Assembly (NCBI GenBank): GCA_905478775.1
Contig: CAJQKB010000090.1
Location: 16,247 to 80,246 of the forward strand
DNA length: 64,000 nt
From: an uncultured Opitutales bacterium
Lineage (GTDB): Bacteria > Verrucomicrobiota > Verrucomicrobiia > Opitutales > Seribacteraceae
Direction of reading: 5' to 3'
The position numbers and the translations under genes were made by a program. The notes below the pieces were generated by a model. It did not search any database and was not told the DNA's origin. It saw nothing but the letters and a program-made list of their open reading frames with translations. Below, in pieces: positions 7,778-16,559 of this stretch (within the stretch, counting starts at the first letter, position 1; each line of letters opens with the position of its first letter).

Positions 7778-9673
7778 ATGAGTACCAAGACCATACTTTC
7801 TCTTGTTCTTTCTTCGACCCTTGGGTTGGCGTTAATCGGTAATCTCATTGCCGGGAACTTGATTCTCTCTTCTGTTCTAGTCTTCACTGGTCTTGGTACC
7901 GGGATTCTGTGCCATCTTGCTTTTTTTGAAGAGAAGAAAAAAAAACCGCAGGGTACTGGCCCGATTCCCTGGCTCAACTTAGGAATGTCCTATTGTTTAC
8001 TTCTTCTCAGTTTGGGAGCTTTTCTTTTTCTTCTGATTTCTCCTTCTGAGTCTCGCCAGACAACTATCGCCAAAGCGGGTCAAGTGGCAGGAAACGAAAC
8101 GGAGGGTTCCACCGTTCCCCAAAGTGAGCGTACGGATGTGGAATCCGGCGGTGAACGTGCCCGTTTAGGCAGCAGTGGACGAGGGGAGGGTTTGGACGCA
8201 CTTGGAGGTGCGAACGAGGACAATCAAAATGCCATGCGTGAAGCACAGGTTTTTAATCCGGCAATTGCAGGAGCAGATGACGGTGTTTCTGACCAGACCA
8301 AAATATCTTCTCAAAATATGGAGGAGAACATAGAACCGGGTGAGTTCGATCAAGGATTGTTCGACTCAAAAGATTTACTTCTCTCCCGGATTGGAATGGA
8401 TGAAGAGAATAAAGATATTGGTGATCCTAATGCTTTGATTTTCGAAGAAAATGAAGATGATGCCCTTGCATTTGATTCGACAGTATTTAACGGGGCGGAA
8501 GACCCCAATGAAATTATTTCCAAAGCGAAAGGAGACAAAATAACTAATCTACGGGCTGCGGTAAACTCACTGGGAGTTTCCGTACCGAAGTCAATGAGCG
8601 GGCGATGCGACAAAGTGGGTCGGGTGGCAAGACTTGCCCGGGGAGGAGTGAAGAATCCGGATCGGGTTGAAACTTCTGTGATTAAGGCACTGAACTGGTT
8701 GAATCAGGATCAAAATGCAGACGGGTCTTGGGGGAATAATGCGAAAGGAGCGATGACTGGATTTGCCCTTCTTTGTTATTTGGGACATTGTGAACTGACT
8801 GACTCTCCCGAATATGGGGAGGCGGTAGCGAAGGGGATTAAGTATCTGGTTGAACTTGGTGATGAAAAGGATGGCTGGCTTTACATTACCAACAATAAAC
8901 ACGGATCCGCCTACGCGCATGGCATTGCAACCTACGCCCTTGCGGAAGCTTATGGCATGACTGAGAAGGATTTCATACTCCCGATCTTGCAAAAAGCAAT
9001 CCATCGAATTGTCGCCGGACAAAAACAGGATGGCGGATGGGTCTACATGGAAGAAAGGCCCGGTGTGGATAATCTACGATTCGTAGATTTTGGAAAAAAT
9101 GAAAAACAATCGAGCGATACATCCGTGAGTGGTTGGCAATTCCAGGCCTTAAAGGCGGCGTATAATACGGGAGCAATTTTCCCTGGTATTGAACCTGCAT
9201 TGGAAGCTTCGGTCAAAAATTTTTATCGGGTCTATTCCTCTGGAAATGGAGGGTTTGGGTATCGTAAGGCATCCGATGCAAAGAGTATAAAACACAAGCT
9301 AACCGGAGTGGGTTCGCTTGGTCTTCAATCATGGAAGCATGGGCATCCTTCCGAAGAGGAAAAGAGGGCAACTTTAAAAAAGGCAATGGAACATATCTTG
9401 AAGAATAACTTGGCAATGGATTATACGAGTGCGGATGCAAATTTATATTCCTGGTATTATGATGCCCAGGCCCTTTTTAATTATGGGGGAGCCTATTGGA
9501 CTGCCTGGAATCGAAAGATGGAACCCATGTTGCTCAATTCTCAACTCGCAGACGGAAGTTGGCCTAAAGAGGGTGGGGGAAAGACTTCAAGTCAGGGTGG
9601 ACAGGATGCAGAAGTCTATCGTACTACTCTTTGCACCTTGATGCTCGAAGTTTATTATCGTTACGTCTATTGA
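7778..9673 (+). CDS. Membrane protein with squalene-cyclase/prenyltransferase-like toroid repeats
   Basis: A 631-residue protein. The N-terminus has three hydrophobic segments (about 5-24, 29-50, 66-88), followed by an acidic disordered region to about residue 290. The rest is an alpha-toroid of the prenyltransferase/squalene-oxidase repeat type, shown by recurring helices with (Q/A)DGSWG, QDGGWVYME, GNGGFGYRK and ADGSWP motifs. The DxDD acid motif of squalene-hopene cyclases was not found, so enzyme activity is doubtful and the toroid may bind a ligand or partner. A GGAG ribosome-binding site precedes the ATG. The first two spans resemble the small protein at 4936. Such repeat proteins occur beside ExbB/ExbD-like genes in planctomycete-type genomes, as known from general experience. 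Confidence 0.8.
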   Translation: MSTKTILSLVLSSTLGLALIGNLIAGNLILSSVLVFTGLGTGILCHLAFFEEKKKKPQGTGPIPWLNLGMSYCLLLLSLGAFLFLLISPSESRQTTIAKAGQVAGNETEGSTVPQSERTDVESGGERARLGSSGRGEGLDALGGANEDNQNAMREAQVFNPAIAGADDGVSDQTKISSQNMEENIEPGEFDQGLFDSKDLLLSRIGMDEENKDIGDPNALIFEENEDDALAFDSTVFNGAEDPNEIISKAKGDKITNLRAAVNSLGVSVPKSMSGRCDKVGRVARLARGGVKNPDRVETSVIKALNWLNQDQNADGSWGNNAKGAMTGFALLCYLGHCELTDSPEYGEAVAKGIKYLVELGDEKDGWLYITNNKHGSAYAHGIATYALAEAYGMTEKDFILPILQKAIHRIVAGQKQDGGWVYMEERPGVDNLRFVDFGKNEKQSSDTSVSGWQFQALKAAYNTGAIFPGIEPALEASVKNFYRVYSSGNGGFGYRKASDAKSIKHKLTGVGSLGLQSWKHGHPSEEEKRATLKKAMEHILKNNLAMDYTSADANLYSWYYDAQALFNYGGAYWTAWNRKMEPMLLNSQLADGSWPKEGGGKTSSQGGQDAEVYRTTLCTLMLEVYYRYVY

Positions 9674-9709
9674 CGATTTTTAATTTTTTTCTACTATGAA
9701 ACTAGGCTT

Positions 9710-10654
9710 ATGAAGTTTCTTCCAATCGTTTTCTTCTTTTTCTCTTTCTTTTTATGGGGAGAAGATTTCATGATTAAAAAGGCAGGAAATTTAAAGGGGA
9801 TTCTAAATGCTAAAGGAGATGCTTGGATCGAGGTTAAGGAGGATCAAGGTTTGCTCGAACGTTATCTTGCACCGTGGCAGGGAGGTTCGCCTGCTCGAGG
9901 GGGCGGTTTTGATTTAAAGACGCTTGGTGTTTTTAAAGAACTCGTGGTCGGAAACCGGGTACGATTGGATTGGTTTTGGGATGGTCATCTAAGAGTTCGT
10001 TCAATCAAAATTATCAATCCATTTAAAAGAAATGGGGTTATGAACGGCATTCTTGTTCAAAAAGGAGACAGATGGATTGACGTGGAAAGTGAGGATAGTT
10101 TTTTACCCTGGCGGTTTTATCCAAAATGGGTTGGTGGTATGCCTGAATCTGGTGGTGGGTATAATCCGACCACCTTGGCATTCTTTGATAAGTTTGATGT
10201 GAACGAGCCAGTTCGTATCGTTTGGAGTTATGACCACCGTCCCCGAATCGAGCGATTTATAGAACAAGAAATAGAGGATGTATTTGTACCTTTTTATGAA
10301 GGCAAAACAATTCCTGTCGGTGTAATTAATTCACAATCAGTTCGTCCCTCGGTTAATCCATTTGACCAAGCGGTCCCGGCACCCCAAGCCAATCCATTTG
10401 ATCAAGCGGTTCCGGCACCTCAAGCCAACCCATTTGATCAAGTGCCTAACTCCAGCCCTTTTAACCCCTTCGATTCACCAAGTTTACCTTCGAGTAATCC
10501 GTTTGATGAGACGGGCAATAGTAAGCAACAACCTAAATCGCCCTTGAGTAATAACCCATTCGATAATGTTCCTGCCCCAGCGGGGAAGCAATCCAATCCC
10601 TTTGAAAATGTTCCCTTACCGGGAAACCCATTTGATGCTTTGCCTAAGAACTAA
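9710..10654 (+). CDS. Secreted protein with duplicated N-terminal domain and eight NPF(D/E) repeats
   Basis: A 314-residue protein with a signal peptide at about 1-17 (hydrophobic FFFFSFFLWG). Residues about 22-102 and 106-185 are two copies of one domain: each has a G-I-L-x-x-K-G-D-x-W-I-(E/D)-V start, a W-x-GG-x-P-x-x-GGG centre and a VR(L/I)xW end. The last third is Pro/Asn/Ser-rich and repeats NPF at residues 216, 228, 240, 252, 263, 282, 296 and 306, seven as NPFD and one as NPFE. At DNA level the first two units are 36-bp near-identical copies. NPF is a short linear binding motif in eukaryotic EH-domain systems; a bacterial role here is unknown. The gene ends the envelope cluster and converges on the minus-strand lipoprotein. 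Confidence 0.8.
   Translation: MKFLPIVFFFFSFFLWGEDFMIKKAGNLKGILNAKGDAWIEVKEDQGLLERYLAPWQGGSPARGGGFDLKTLGVFKELVVGNRVRLDWFWDGHLRVRSIKIINPFKRNGVMNGILVQKGDRWIDVESEDSFLPWRFYPKWVGGMPESGGGYNPTTLAFFDKFDVNEPVRIVWSYDHRPRIERFIEQEIEDVFVPFYEGKTIPVGVINSQSVRPSVNPFDQAVPAPQANPFDQAVPAPQANPFDQVPNSSPFNPFDSPSLPSSNPFDETGNSKQQPKSPLSNNPFDNVPAPAGKQSNPFENVPLPGNPFDALPKN
10355..10651 (+). repeat. Coding repeat array, NPF(D/E) units
   Basis: Eight units coding for NPF followed by D or E lie within the 3' third of the gene at 9710. Units 1 and 2 (10355-10390 and 10391-10426) are tandem 36-bp copies differing at only a few positions, all but silent, which points to recent duplication; later units are diverged and unevenly spaced. 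Repeat number may vary between strains. Confidence 0.85.
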
Positions 10655-10658
10655 ATTC

Positions 10659-11951
10659 TTACCGTAAAAATGGGTTTGAATTGAAAGTTGAGTTCTCGTT
10701 TTTAATGGTAATTTGGGAACCATTGGAAAGGAGCCAATTTGCTTCGCTGGTCATGCCTTTCTGCCACATTCTCTTTAACTTCGTTCTTTTCCGATCAATT
10801 CTTTCGTCGAGAGGAATGATATCATTGGATTGTTTGCTAGACCACAGAATGTCAATAATAACACCCCTTGAATCCAATCCCACAATCTCAACTGCTGCTC
10901 CCTGTTTTTCGAATTGAGATAACATCTCAGGATCTAAAGTAGTGTCAATGGCAAGCAAGGTTTCATTCGCCAAATTCATCGCATCAAAGACAAAATCTTC
11001 GTATGTTGCGTTGAAGCGAGCATTAAGAAGGAAGCCGTCCATATTTCGGATGGCGATTGCCTGAATATGTGAGGACCAAATGGGAGTAATTTCATTTCCT
11101 CTTTCGTCAATTGCACAAACTAAAGCCGGTGCATTATTTGGGTTTCGGTAGGAAGGAATCTCCAATATCTTTTTTGCCGCTTCATCAATTGCTCGTGAAA
11201 ACCCGTCTGAACTAGCGGGGTGAACGGTATCCAATCTTTTATTATCCGGCATGTTGACAATTAAAGCATGAGTTTGTGGATAGTAGGTGTATTGTTCCGC
11301 TGAAAGCACGCCATTTTCATTAAAACTACCTTCTTCCCGAAGGAGTTCATCTAAAGTTAGTATTTTACCTCTAGGGTGGAAATAGGAGCGGTATGGACCG
11401 ACTGGTTTACCATCTGAGAAAGAAGCATCGAGACGAAGATGATTGGTTACTTCCAATTCACCAGGATCCATTCCTTTATCGTTTAATTGATCGTGGTAAC
11501 GATTTACATCACTCGGAGAACTAGGATAATACAGTTTGAAAGTGCCATCTAATTCTCCATTACTATACGATTTTTCATAGACCAATTCTCCGGTCTTTCC
11601 GTACGCGATAAATAAACCGTTTCGTTTCCCTTTTTTGAATGCCCCGCTTACTAATTCTAAGCCATTTTCTTGCCAGAAAGTAAAGTTTCCATCCTTTAAC
11701 CCATTTACAAAACCAATTTTGAAGTGATCGTTTCCATCTGGGTAATGGTCGACAATAAAAGCTCGTTTAGTGCTCCCGAAAGGTTTCTCACTACCTAACT
11801 GGTACAGGATTTGTGTTCCATTCTCATCCCTCCTGTATTCAACATCATCGGGGTGAAGTTCTTTATCTGAGCATGCAGCAAGCAAAAAGAAAAATACTAA
11901 ATAAGCGGTCCGGTAGAATTTTCTAAATGTATGATTGAATTGAATGCTCAT
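10659..11951 (-). CDS. Lipoprotein with MORN-like (YwqK-type) repeats
   Basis: A 430-residue predicted lipoprotein: a hydrophobic signal is followed by lipobox LLAAC at about residues 23-27 and then SDKE. Residues about 75-200 contain MORN-2/YwqK-like repeats, recognised by short strands such as GLKDGNFTFWQENG, GKRNGLFIAYGKTGE and GELDGTFKLYYP. The C-terminal half (about 240-430) has no family I recognise. It is probably attached to a membrane on the periplasmic side. Its 3' end faces the NPF-repeat gene with only 4 bp between stop codons. It is the last gene of a minus-strand group with the two trypsin-like proteins, with a 45-bp gap. Role unknown. Confidence 0.75.
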   Translation of the reverse strand: MSIQFNHTFRKFYRTAYLVFFFLLAACSDKELHPDDVEYRRDENGTQILYQLGSEKPFGSTKRAFIVDHYPDGNDHFKIGFVNGLKDGNFTFWQENGLELVSGAFKKGKRNGLFIAYGKTGELVYEKSYSNGELDGTFKLYYPSSPSDVNRYHDQLNDKGMDPGELEVTNHLRLDASFSDGKPVGPYRSYFHPRGKILTLDELLREEGSFNENGVLSAEQYTYYPQTHALIVNMPDNKRLDTVHPASSDGFSRAIDEAAKKILEIPSYRNPNNAPALVCAIDERGNEITPIWSSHIQAIAIRNMDGFLLNARFNATYEDFVFDAMNLANETLLAIDTTLDPEMLSQFEKQGAAVEIVGLDSRGVIIDILWSSKQSNDIIPLDERIDRKRTKLKRMWQKGMTSEANWLLSNGSQITIKNENSTFNSNPFLR

Positions 11952-11996
11952 GAGATAACATAATATCTACAAGTTAATAACAGTCGCAAGGAAAAC

Positions 11997-12761
11997 TTAT
12001 TGAGTCCTTGTTCGAACTTGTTGGGCAATTTCAAGGACATCGCTCGCCGGTAAAGTGACAATTTCTGATGGTCTGCCACCGACCATTTTATATACCACTA
12101 CTCCCAACCATTTTCCACTCTGATCAAAAACTGGAGTACCTGGGCTAGTATTTTCGATTACAAAGTACTTGCGTGGTTTTTGTATGACTGCATTTACCCA
12201 ACCTCGTTGAAGGGTGGATTGTCGATAAAGAGTCTGTCTTAACTTTCCAATTGAAACTACCTCGTCTAAAATTAATGGATCGGCCTTTTGTTTTGCTTGG
12301 GATGGAACTTTCGAAAAAATAACCTCTTTATATTCATCCTTTCTCTCCTTAATCGGAAGGACATAAGCGAGGTCGAGGTCTACATCTTTTAATAGAAGCT
12401 TGGCGGGTACCTCGGTCCCGTCCTGCATTAAAAGCATCACTTCCGTGTAGTTTACATTCACGGATGCACCAGGGGTGCGGATTCGCGAAAGAATATTGGC
12501 AGTCGGGTCGACTTTATTCAGAGAGAGCACGGTAAGACCATCCTCTGCAATAATGGTTCCGAGTGCTTCCAGTTTTTGTTCTTGGGGAGGAAGGCTTCTT
12601 CCCCCCGCACTAATTTCCAATTTTACCGTTACTGAAACCCAGGTAACGCAATTCGCATTTTCCTTGAGCAATTTTCTCCACAGTATTTCCGGTTTTTTTC
12701 CCAATGCTTGAAATGAAACTCCAAGAAAAAGAGCGAGTGTGAAAAGTACGAGTTTTTTCAT
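11997..12761 (-). CDS. Secreted trypsin-like protein that has lost its catalytic triad
   Basis: A 254-residue protein with a signal peptide (about 1-21, ending QALG). The fold looks like the protease domain of HtrA: GTIIAEDGLTVLSLNKVD lines up with GVIISKDGRVVTNHHVAG of its neighbour, DLDLAYV with MTDLAVL, and TSPGTPVFDQSGKWLGV with GNSGGPLVDEKGYIIGI. In that alignment the catalytic His is Lys, the Asp is kept, and the nucleophile Ser is Pro. It should therefore be inactive as a protease. There is no PDZ domain. It lies 21 bp downstream of the active four-PDZ HtrA, probably in the same operon, so it may bind substrate or regulate the active enzyme in the periplasm. That role is inference. Confidence 0.72.
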   Translation of the reverse strand: MKKLVLFTLALFLGVSFQALGKKPEILWRKLLKENANCVTWVSVTVKLEISAGGRSLPPQEQKLEALGTIIAEDGLTVLSLNKVDPTANILSRIRTPGASVNVNYTEVMLLMQDGTEVPAKLLLKDVDLDLAYVLPIKERKDEYKEVIFSKVPSQAKQKADPLILDEVVSIGKLRQTLYRQSTLQRGWVNAVIQKPRKYFVIENTSPGTPVFDQSGKWLGVVVYKMVGGRPSEIVTLPASDVLEIAQQVRTRTQ

Positions 12762-12782
12762 ATAAGTTTTGTCAGACTCCGT

Positions 12783-14807
12783 TTACGTGTTATCCCAATC
12801 GGGTTCAAGTTCAAGAAACAGGGTATGAATGCCTCTTTTCACAAAGAATATAATTCGTTTCTCTTCGTTTTTGATCCATTGATTCATTTTCTTTTCGAAC
12901 AAATCAACCTCACTCATACTCTCTCCATTAATATTGAGAACTAAATCGCCCTGTCTCAGACCAGCAAGAGATGCCCAACCTGCAGGTTCCACATTCTCGA
13001 CCACCAATCCGGGTTCCTTTTCCTTGAGCCTTTTGCTTACTCGGTCACCAAATGATAATTCACGAACTGTAAACTCGAAGGTCTCTTCTTCATAATCCGG
13101 TAGTTCATTGGAAGGATCCGGGCGTTTTTCCAAAGTAACATTAAGGTCAAGTTTTTTTCCGTCGCGCATTCCGGAAAATAGGGCAAGTGAGCCAGGTTTA
13201 TATTCTTTGATCATATTTCCAAAAACTTCTGCATCTTCAGTTCGGTAAGCTTGGATAATCTGCCCATCAATTCGAAACAGAAGATCTCCCGCTTGCATGC
13301 CAGCTTTTTGGGAAGGTGTTCTGGGGTAGACTTGTGCAATTCTAACTCCTCTTGTTGTTTTAGGCATATTAAGGGCTTCAGCAAGTTCACGGGTTAATAC
13401 TTGTGTGGATACCCCTAACCATGGTTTCCAAGCCTGAACTGGGCGATTTTCTTCCGCTTCCGGTCCAATCTTAACTACCGTTAACAACTTGGCCATGTCT
13501 CGTTCAAAACTGACCAGAGTAGAAACCGGTTCATTTTTCCCTTCGGTTATTTTTTTGGATAGGCGAACCAGATCTGCTATACCAGTTACCGGACTTCCGT
13601 TTATTCCAGTGATCACATCCCCGCGGTTTAGGCTAGGTTTTGCACTGTTGGAAGGCCCTCCCCGGCCAACCGAGTGAACCTGTGCACCCTTCTTCGATGA
13701 GCGCCGTGCTTCAAGTGATGACATTAAGGTGAAGTCCCGAATGGTAATACCCCAACTTTTCAATTCTCTTTCTTTGGCAAATGCAGATTCGCGAGTGGCC
13801 GTAGTCAGTACCCATGACATCTTTTTATTTTTCCTAAGCCCCGTTATCTTCAACTTCTTACCAACCTTCATTCCATAGGATAATTGATTGAAAAGAGGAA
13901 GGTCCTCTGCAATTCGAGCCATGACTGTACGACCGTCGTAAGTTTTGATTAAATCCCCGGGTTTCAAGCCGGCATCCTCAGCAGGGGATTCTTCAATAAT
14001 ACCAGCAACTAATATTCCCTTCTCATTGGGATTCAGTACGGGTTGACATTCCAGTCCAGTCCAACAACGGGAAATAAATCCGTTCTCGGCTAATTCTTTG
14101 GAAACGGTGCGTGCTAAGTTGGACGGAATCGCTCCGCCCAAGCTACCAATTCCGACTTCGTTAATACCAATAATATATCCCTTTTCATCGACAAGTGGTC
14201 CCCCGCTGTTTCCAGGGAAAATGACTGCATCATGCCCCAACCAGCGCACTAATTCCCCCACATTCTCTCCATCCAGCCTAAAAGAACCCTTATTGGGAGA
14301 AATGAGTGCGACATTGGAAACGATGCCACGGGTTACGGATTGGGAAAGTCCTGCCGGGCTTCCCATTGCAAAGCATACATCTCCAATCTCCACCTTATCC
14401 GAGTCTGCAAAATTGGCCACAGTGAGAGGTTTACTATTTGCAGGGCGATCCTCCATTCTTAGAAGTAGTACTGCAAGGTCAGTCATCGGATCTGCACCTA
14501 ATAAATCGGCCATAACTTCCTCGCCGTTATGTAGCCTGCAGGTGATTCTGGTTGCTTTGCCCGCCACATGGTGGTTAGTCACCACGCGTCCATCCTTGGA
14601 AATAATGACTCCACTCCCTGTTGCCCGTGATTTCATCATCCTTCCACTCGAACCCTGTTCTGAAACCACTTCGATTCGAACAATTGCGGGGTACACATTT
14701 TCCACTGCTTCAGCGAGGGGCAGGGTGGGGGCGTTTTGAGTTTCTGCCCATGAATAGGAATTCAATAGTAAGCAAAAAAGTAGTATGTTTCGGTATGTAT
14801 TGAGCAT
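12783..14807 (-). CDS. HtrA/DegP-type periplasmic serine protease with four PDZ domains
   Basis: A 674-residue protease. I chose the ATG at 14807 because it gives a signal peptide (MLNTYRNILLFCLLLNSYSW); the frame runs open to 14906, but that extension is charged and not signal-like. The trypsin-like domain (about 30-240) has an intact triad: His80 (TNHHVAG), Asp110 (MTDLAVL) and Ser201 (FPGNSGGPL). Four PDZ-like domains follow, each with a G-D-(L/V) carboxylate-loop pattern: around 245-345 (GLKPGDLI), 360-455 (SLNRGDVITGING), 475-560 (GMQAGDLLFRIDG) and 590-674 (GLRQGDLVLNING). Usual DegP has two. It probably degrades or holds misfolded envelope proteins. Its downstream neighbour is a dead paralogue. 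The divergent gene at 14928 is separated by 120 bp. Confidence 0.88.
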   Translation of the reverse strand: MLNTYRNILLFCLLLNSYSWAETQNAPTLPLAEAVENVYPAIVRIEVVSEQGSSGRMMKSRATGSGVIISKDGRVVTNHHVAGKATRITCRLHNGEEVMADLLGADPMTDLAVLLLRMEDRPANSKPLTVANFADSDKVEIGDVCFAMGSPAGLSQSVTRGIVSNVALISPNKGSFRLDGENVGELVRWLGHDAVIFPGNSGGPLVDEKGYIIGINEVGIGSLGGAIPSNLARTVSKELAENGFISRCWTGLECQPVLNPNEKGILVAGIIEESPAEDAGLKPGDLIKTYDGRTVMARIAEDLPLFNQLSYGMKVGKKLKITGLRKNKKMSWVLTTATRESAFAKERELKSWGITIRDFTLMSSLEARRSSKKGAQVHSVGRGGPSNSAKPSLNRGDVITGINGSPVTGIADLVRLSKKITEGKNEPVSTLVSFERDMAKLLTVVKIGPEAEENRPVQAWKPWLGVSTQVLTRELAEALNMPKTTRGVRIAQVYPRTPSQKAGMQAGDLLFRIDGQIIQAYRTEDAEVFGNMIKEYKPGSLALFSGMRDGKKLDLNVTLEKRPDPSNELPDYEEETFEFTVRELSFGDRVSKRLKEKEPGLVVENVEPAGWASLAGLRQGDLVLNINGESMSEVDLFEKKMNQWIKNEEKRIIFFVKRGIHTLFLELEPDWDNT

Positions 14808-14927
14808 AATGGAATAATGTATAAGCGTAACGGAGTAATTCTTTCGTTTGACTACGAACTCGACATCATTCAATTGATGTCTATCCTTGAGTAAAGGCTC
14901 AAGCAAGAAAACAAAAGGAAAAGATAC

Positions 14928-16298
14928 ATGAAAGACAGTTCAAGTGCCTCACCAATTCTTTCCGACAGGCAACGGAAGTTTCTAGGGTTCGTGGCTTGTT
15001 TCGCCGGTGCATTATTACTAGGATGTTTACTGGCCTCAGTCATTTTGATATTGAATCGTACCTTTGACTTGTTTGGCGGGGTCATCTGGTCATTGGCAAT
15101 CTCGGGTATGCTCGCCATTTTGCTTCGCCCGATTGTGACCTTTTTAGAGGAGAAGATTAAACTGGGTCGTTTTTCCTCCATACTATTACTTTACATACTA
15201 GTAATAACATCGGCTGGTTCTGCGACTTGGTTATTAGGAGGGAAAGTAATTTTTCAAACCAAAGAATTTTTGGGAACCGCAGCAGATTGGCCAGATCAAC
15301 TCGAGGAAAAAGCGAAGGACTCACTTCCACCTGAAACTTGGGAGTCGATTTCCGGACAGGTGGAATCTTTCAAAGAATACTGGAAAGGAATTGTAGGAGA
15401 AGAGACTAACAGCATTCTGGTTTTACCCCCCCCTGAGCAGGAGATTTATGATACCCTTGGAACTGATCAAAGGGAAACTTTTCGCTTACTTGATTCGGAG
15501 GAAAAGCATGTCTTTTTTGCAATTGAAGAAAAAGTCGAGCAAATCGAATACTTGGATCGCAAGGCAAGCGAGATTCACAACCGTGCGATGGAGACAATGG
15601 AAAAGCAGGGTGGTGAAATAGCTGAAAAGTCGGCGGCTGTTATTCAGTCAGCTTGGAGTGGATTGCTCGGATTCTTTGCCCAAATGACTTACCTTGCCGT
15701 TATTCCTATCTATCTTTTTTATTTTCTTAGCTCCAATCGTAATCTAATTGATGAATTAGACCGGGAATTAAGCTTTCTTTCTGATTCAGTAAGAGAGGAT
15801 GTGCTTTTCTTAATCCGGGAATTTGTAAGTATACTGGTTTCCTTCTTTCGTGGACAACTTATGATTGGACTGCTTATGGGGGTCGGATATGCAATCGGGT
15901 TTAGCATTAGCGGATTAAAATTTGGAATTACTCTAGGACTACTCTTTGGTTTGTTAAATATAGTACCCTATCTTGGATCGATTGTCGGAATTATCACCGC
16001 GCTTTTGGTTGCTTATTTGCAACCAGAGGGAATTGCAGAGACCGGCGAATGGAATGTTTTGATTGGGTGTGGTATATCTTTTGTGATCGTTCAGGTAATC
16101 GAGAGCTATTACCTGACACCCAAAATAATGGGACAGCAAACTGGTCTTCATCCGGTTGTGGTTATGGTCTCAATCTTTTTCTGGGGTACTGCCTTGGGAG
16201 GTATTCTAGGCATGATATTCGGTATCCCACTGACCGCATTTATTATTGTTGCTTGGCGGTTATTGTGCAGAAAATATTTTAATCGTTCTTTTTGTTAA
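14928..16298 (+). CDS. AI-2E family transporter (PerM/TqsA-like permease)
   Basis: A 456-residue inner-membrane protein of the AI-2E transporter family. Several membrane segments are visible: one N-terminal (about 18-45), a pair at about 48-66 and 84-106, then a long soluble insertion (about 110-235) with charged helices, and about five segments in the C-terminal half. The C-terminal half has the family-like stretches LLFGLLNIVPYLGSIVGI and HPVVVMVSIFFWGTALGG. The family exports small molecules or ions and includes the autoinducer-2 exporter TqsA, but most members have unknown substrates. The insertion is larger than in common bacterial members. The start is supported by AAAGGAAAAG just upstream. 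Transcription diverges from the HtrA gene. Confidence 0.85.
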   Translation: MKDSSSASPILSDRQRKFLGFVACFAGALLLGCLLASVILILNRTFDLFGGVIWSLAISGMLAILLRPIVTFLEEKIKLGRFSSILLLYILVITSAGSATWLLGGKVIFQTKEFLGTAADWPDQLEEKAKDSLPPETWESISGQVESFKEYWKGIVGEETNSILVLPPPEQEIYDTLGTDQRETFRLLDSEEKHVFFAIEEKVEQIEYLDRKASEIHNRAMETMEKQGGEIAEKSAAVIQSAWSGLLGFFAQMTYLAVIPIYLFYFLSSNRNLIDELDRELSFLSDSVREDVLFLIREFVSILVSFFRGQLMIGLLMGVGYAIGFSISGLKFGITLGLLFGLLNIVPYLGSIVGIITALLVAYLQPEGIAETGEWNVLIGCGISFVIVQVIESYYLTPKIMGQQTGLHPVVVMVSIFFWGTALGGILGMIFGIPLTAFIIVAWRLLCRKYFNRSFC

Positions 16299-16559
16299 GG
16301 TTTACCTGGGGGACGAACCGGTTAGATCGCTTCACATGATTCTTTTTATTATTGATACACCAGTTTGACATGCCATTTGACAAATTCGTTAAAAGTTTCC
16401 AAAAGGTACTAAAATAAGGGTCACTTAGACAGTAAACTAGGTTAGTTCGAGTTCTGTTATTTAAATTACCTAACTAGAAGTTAAAAAAGGTCTGAAGTGG
16501 GTGGTTTCTGATTGGCAGAAAAGCGATAAAATTTTTTGATAGAAATCAATTATAATACT
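16299..16559. other. Intergenic region with two TTGACA hexamers
   Basis: No gene was found in these 261 AT-rich bases. TTGACA occurs at 16365-16370 and again at 16377-16382, an arrangement compatible with a promoter, but no strong matching -10 element is obvious at 16-18 bp from either. The region probably drives the DUF1080 gene that starts at 16560. Confidence 0.3.

Noticed and set aside
14098..14739. 213-codon frame on the plus strand inside htrA
   Set aside because: Antisense to the protease domain with intact catalytic triad; the translation is Ser/Pro/Thr-rich shadow sequence.
14808..14906. N-terminal extension of the HtrA gene
   Set aside because: It would put about 33 charged residues before the signal peptide; ATG 14807 gives a proper export signal.
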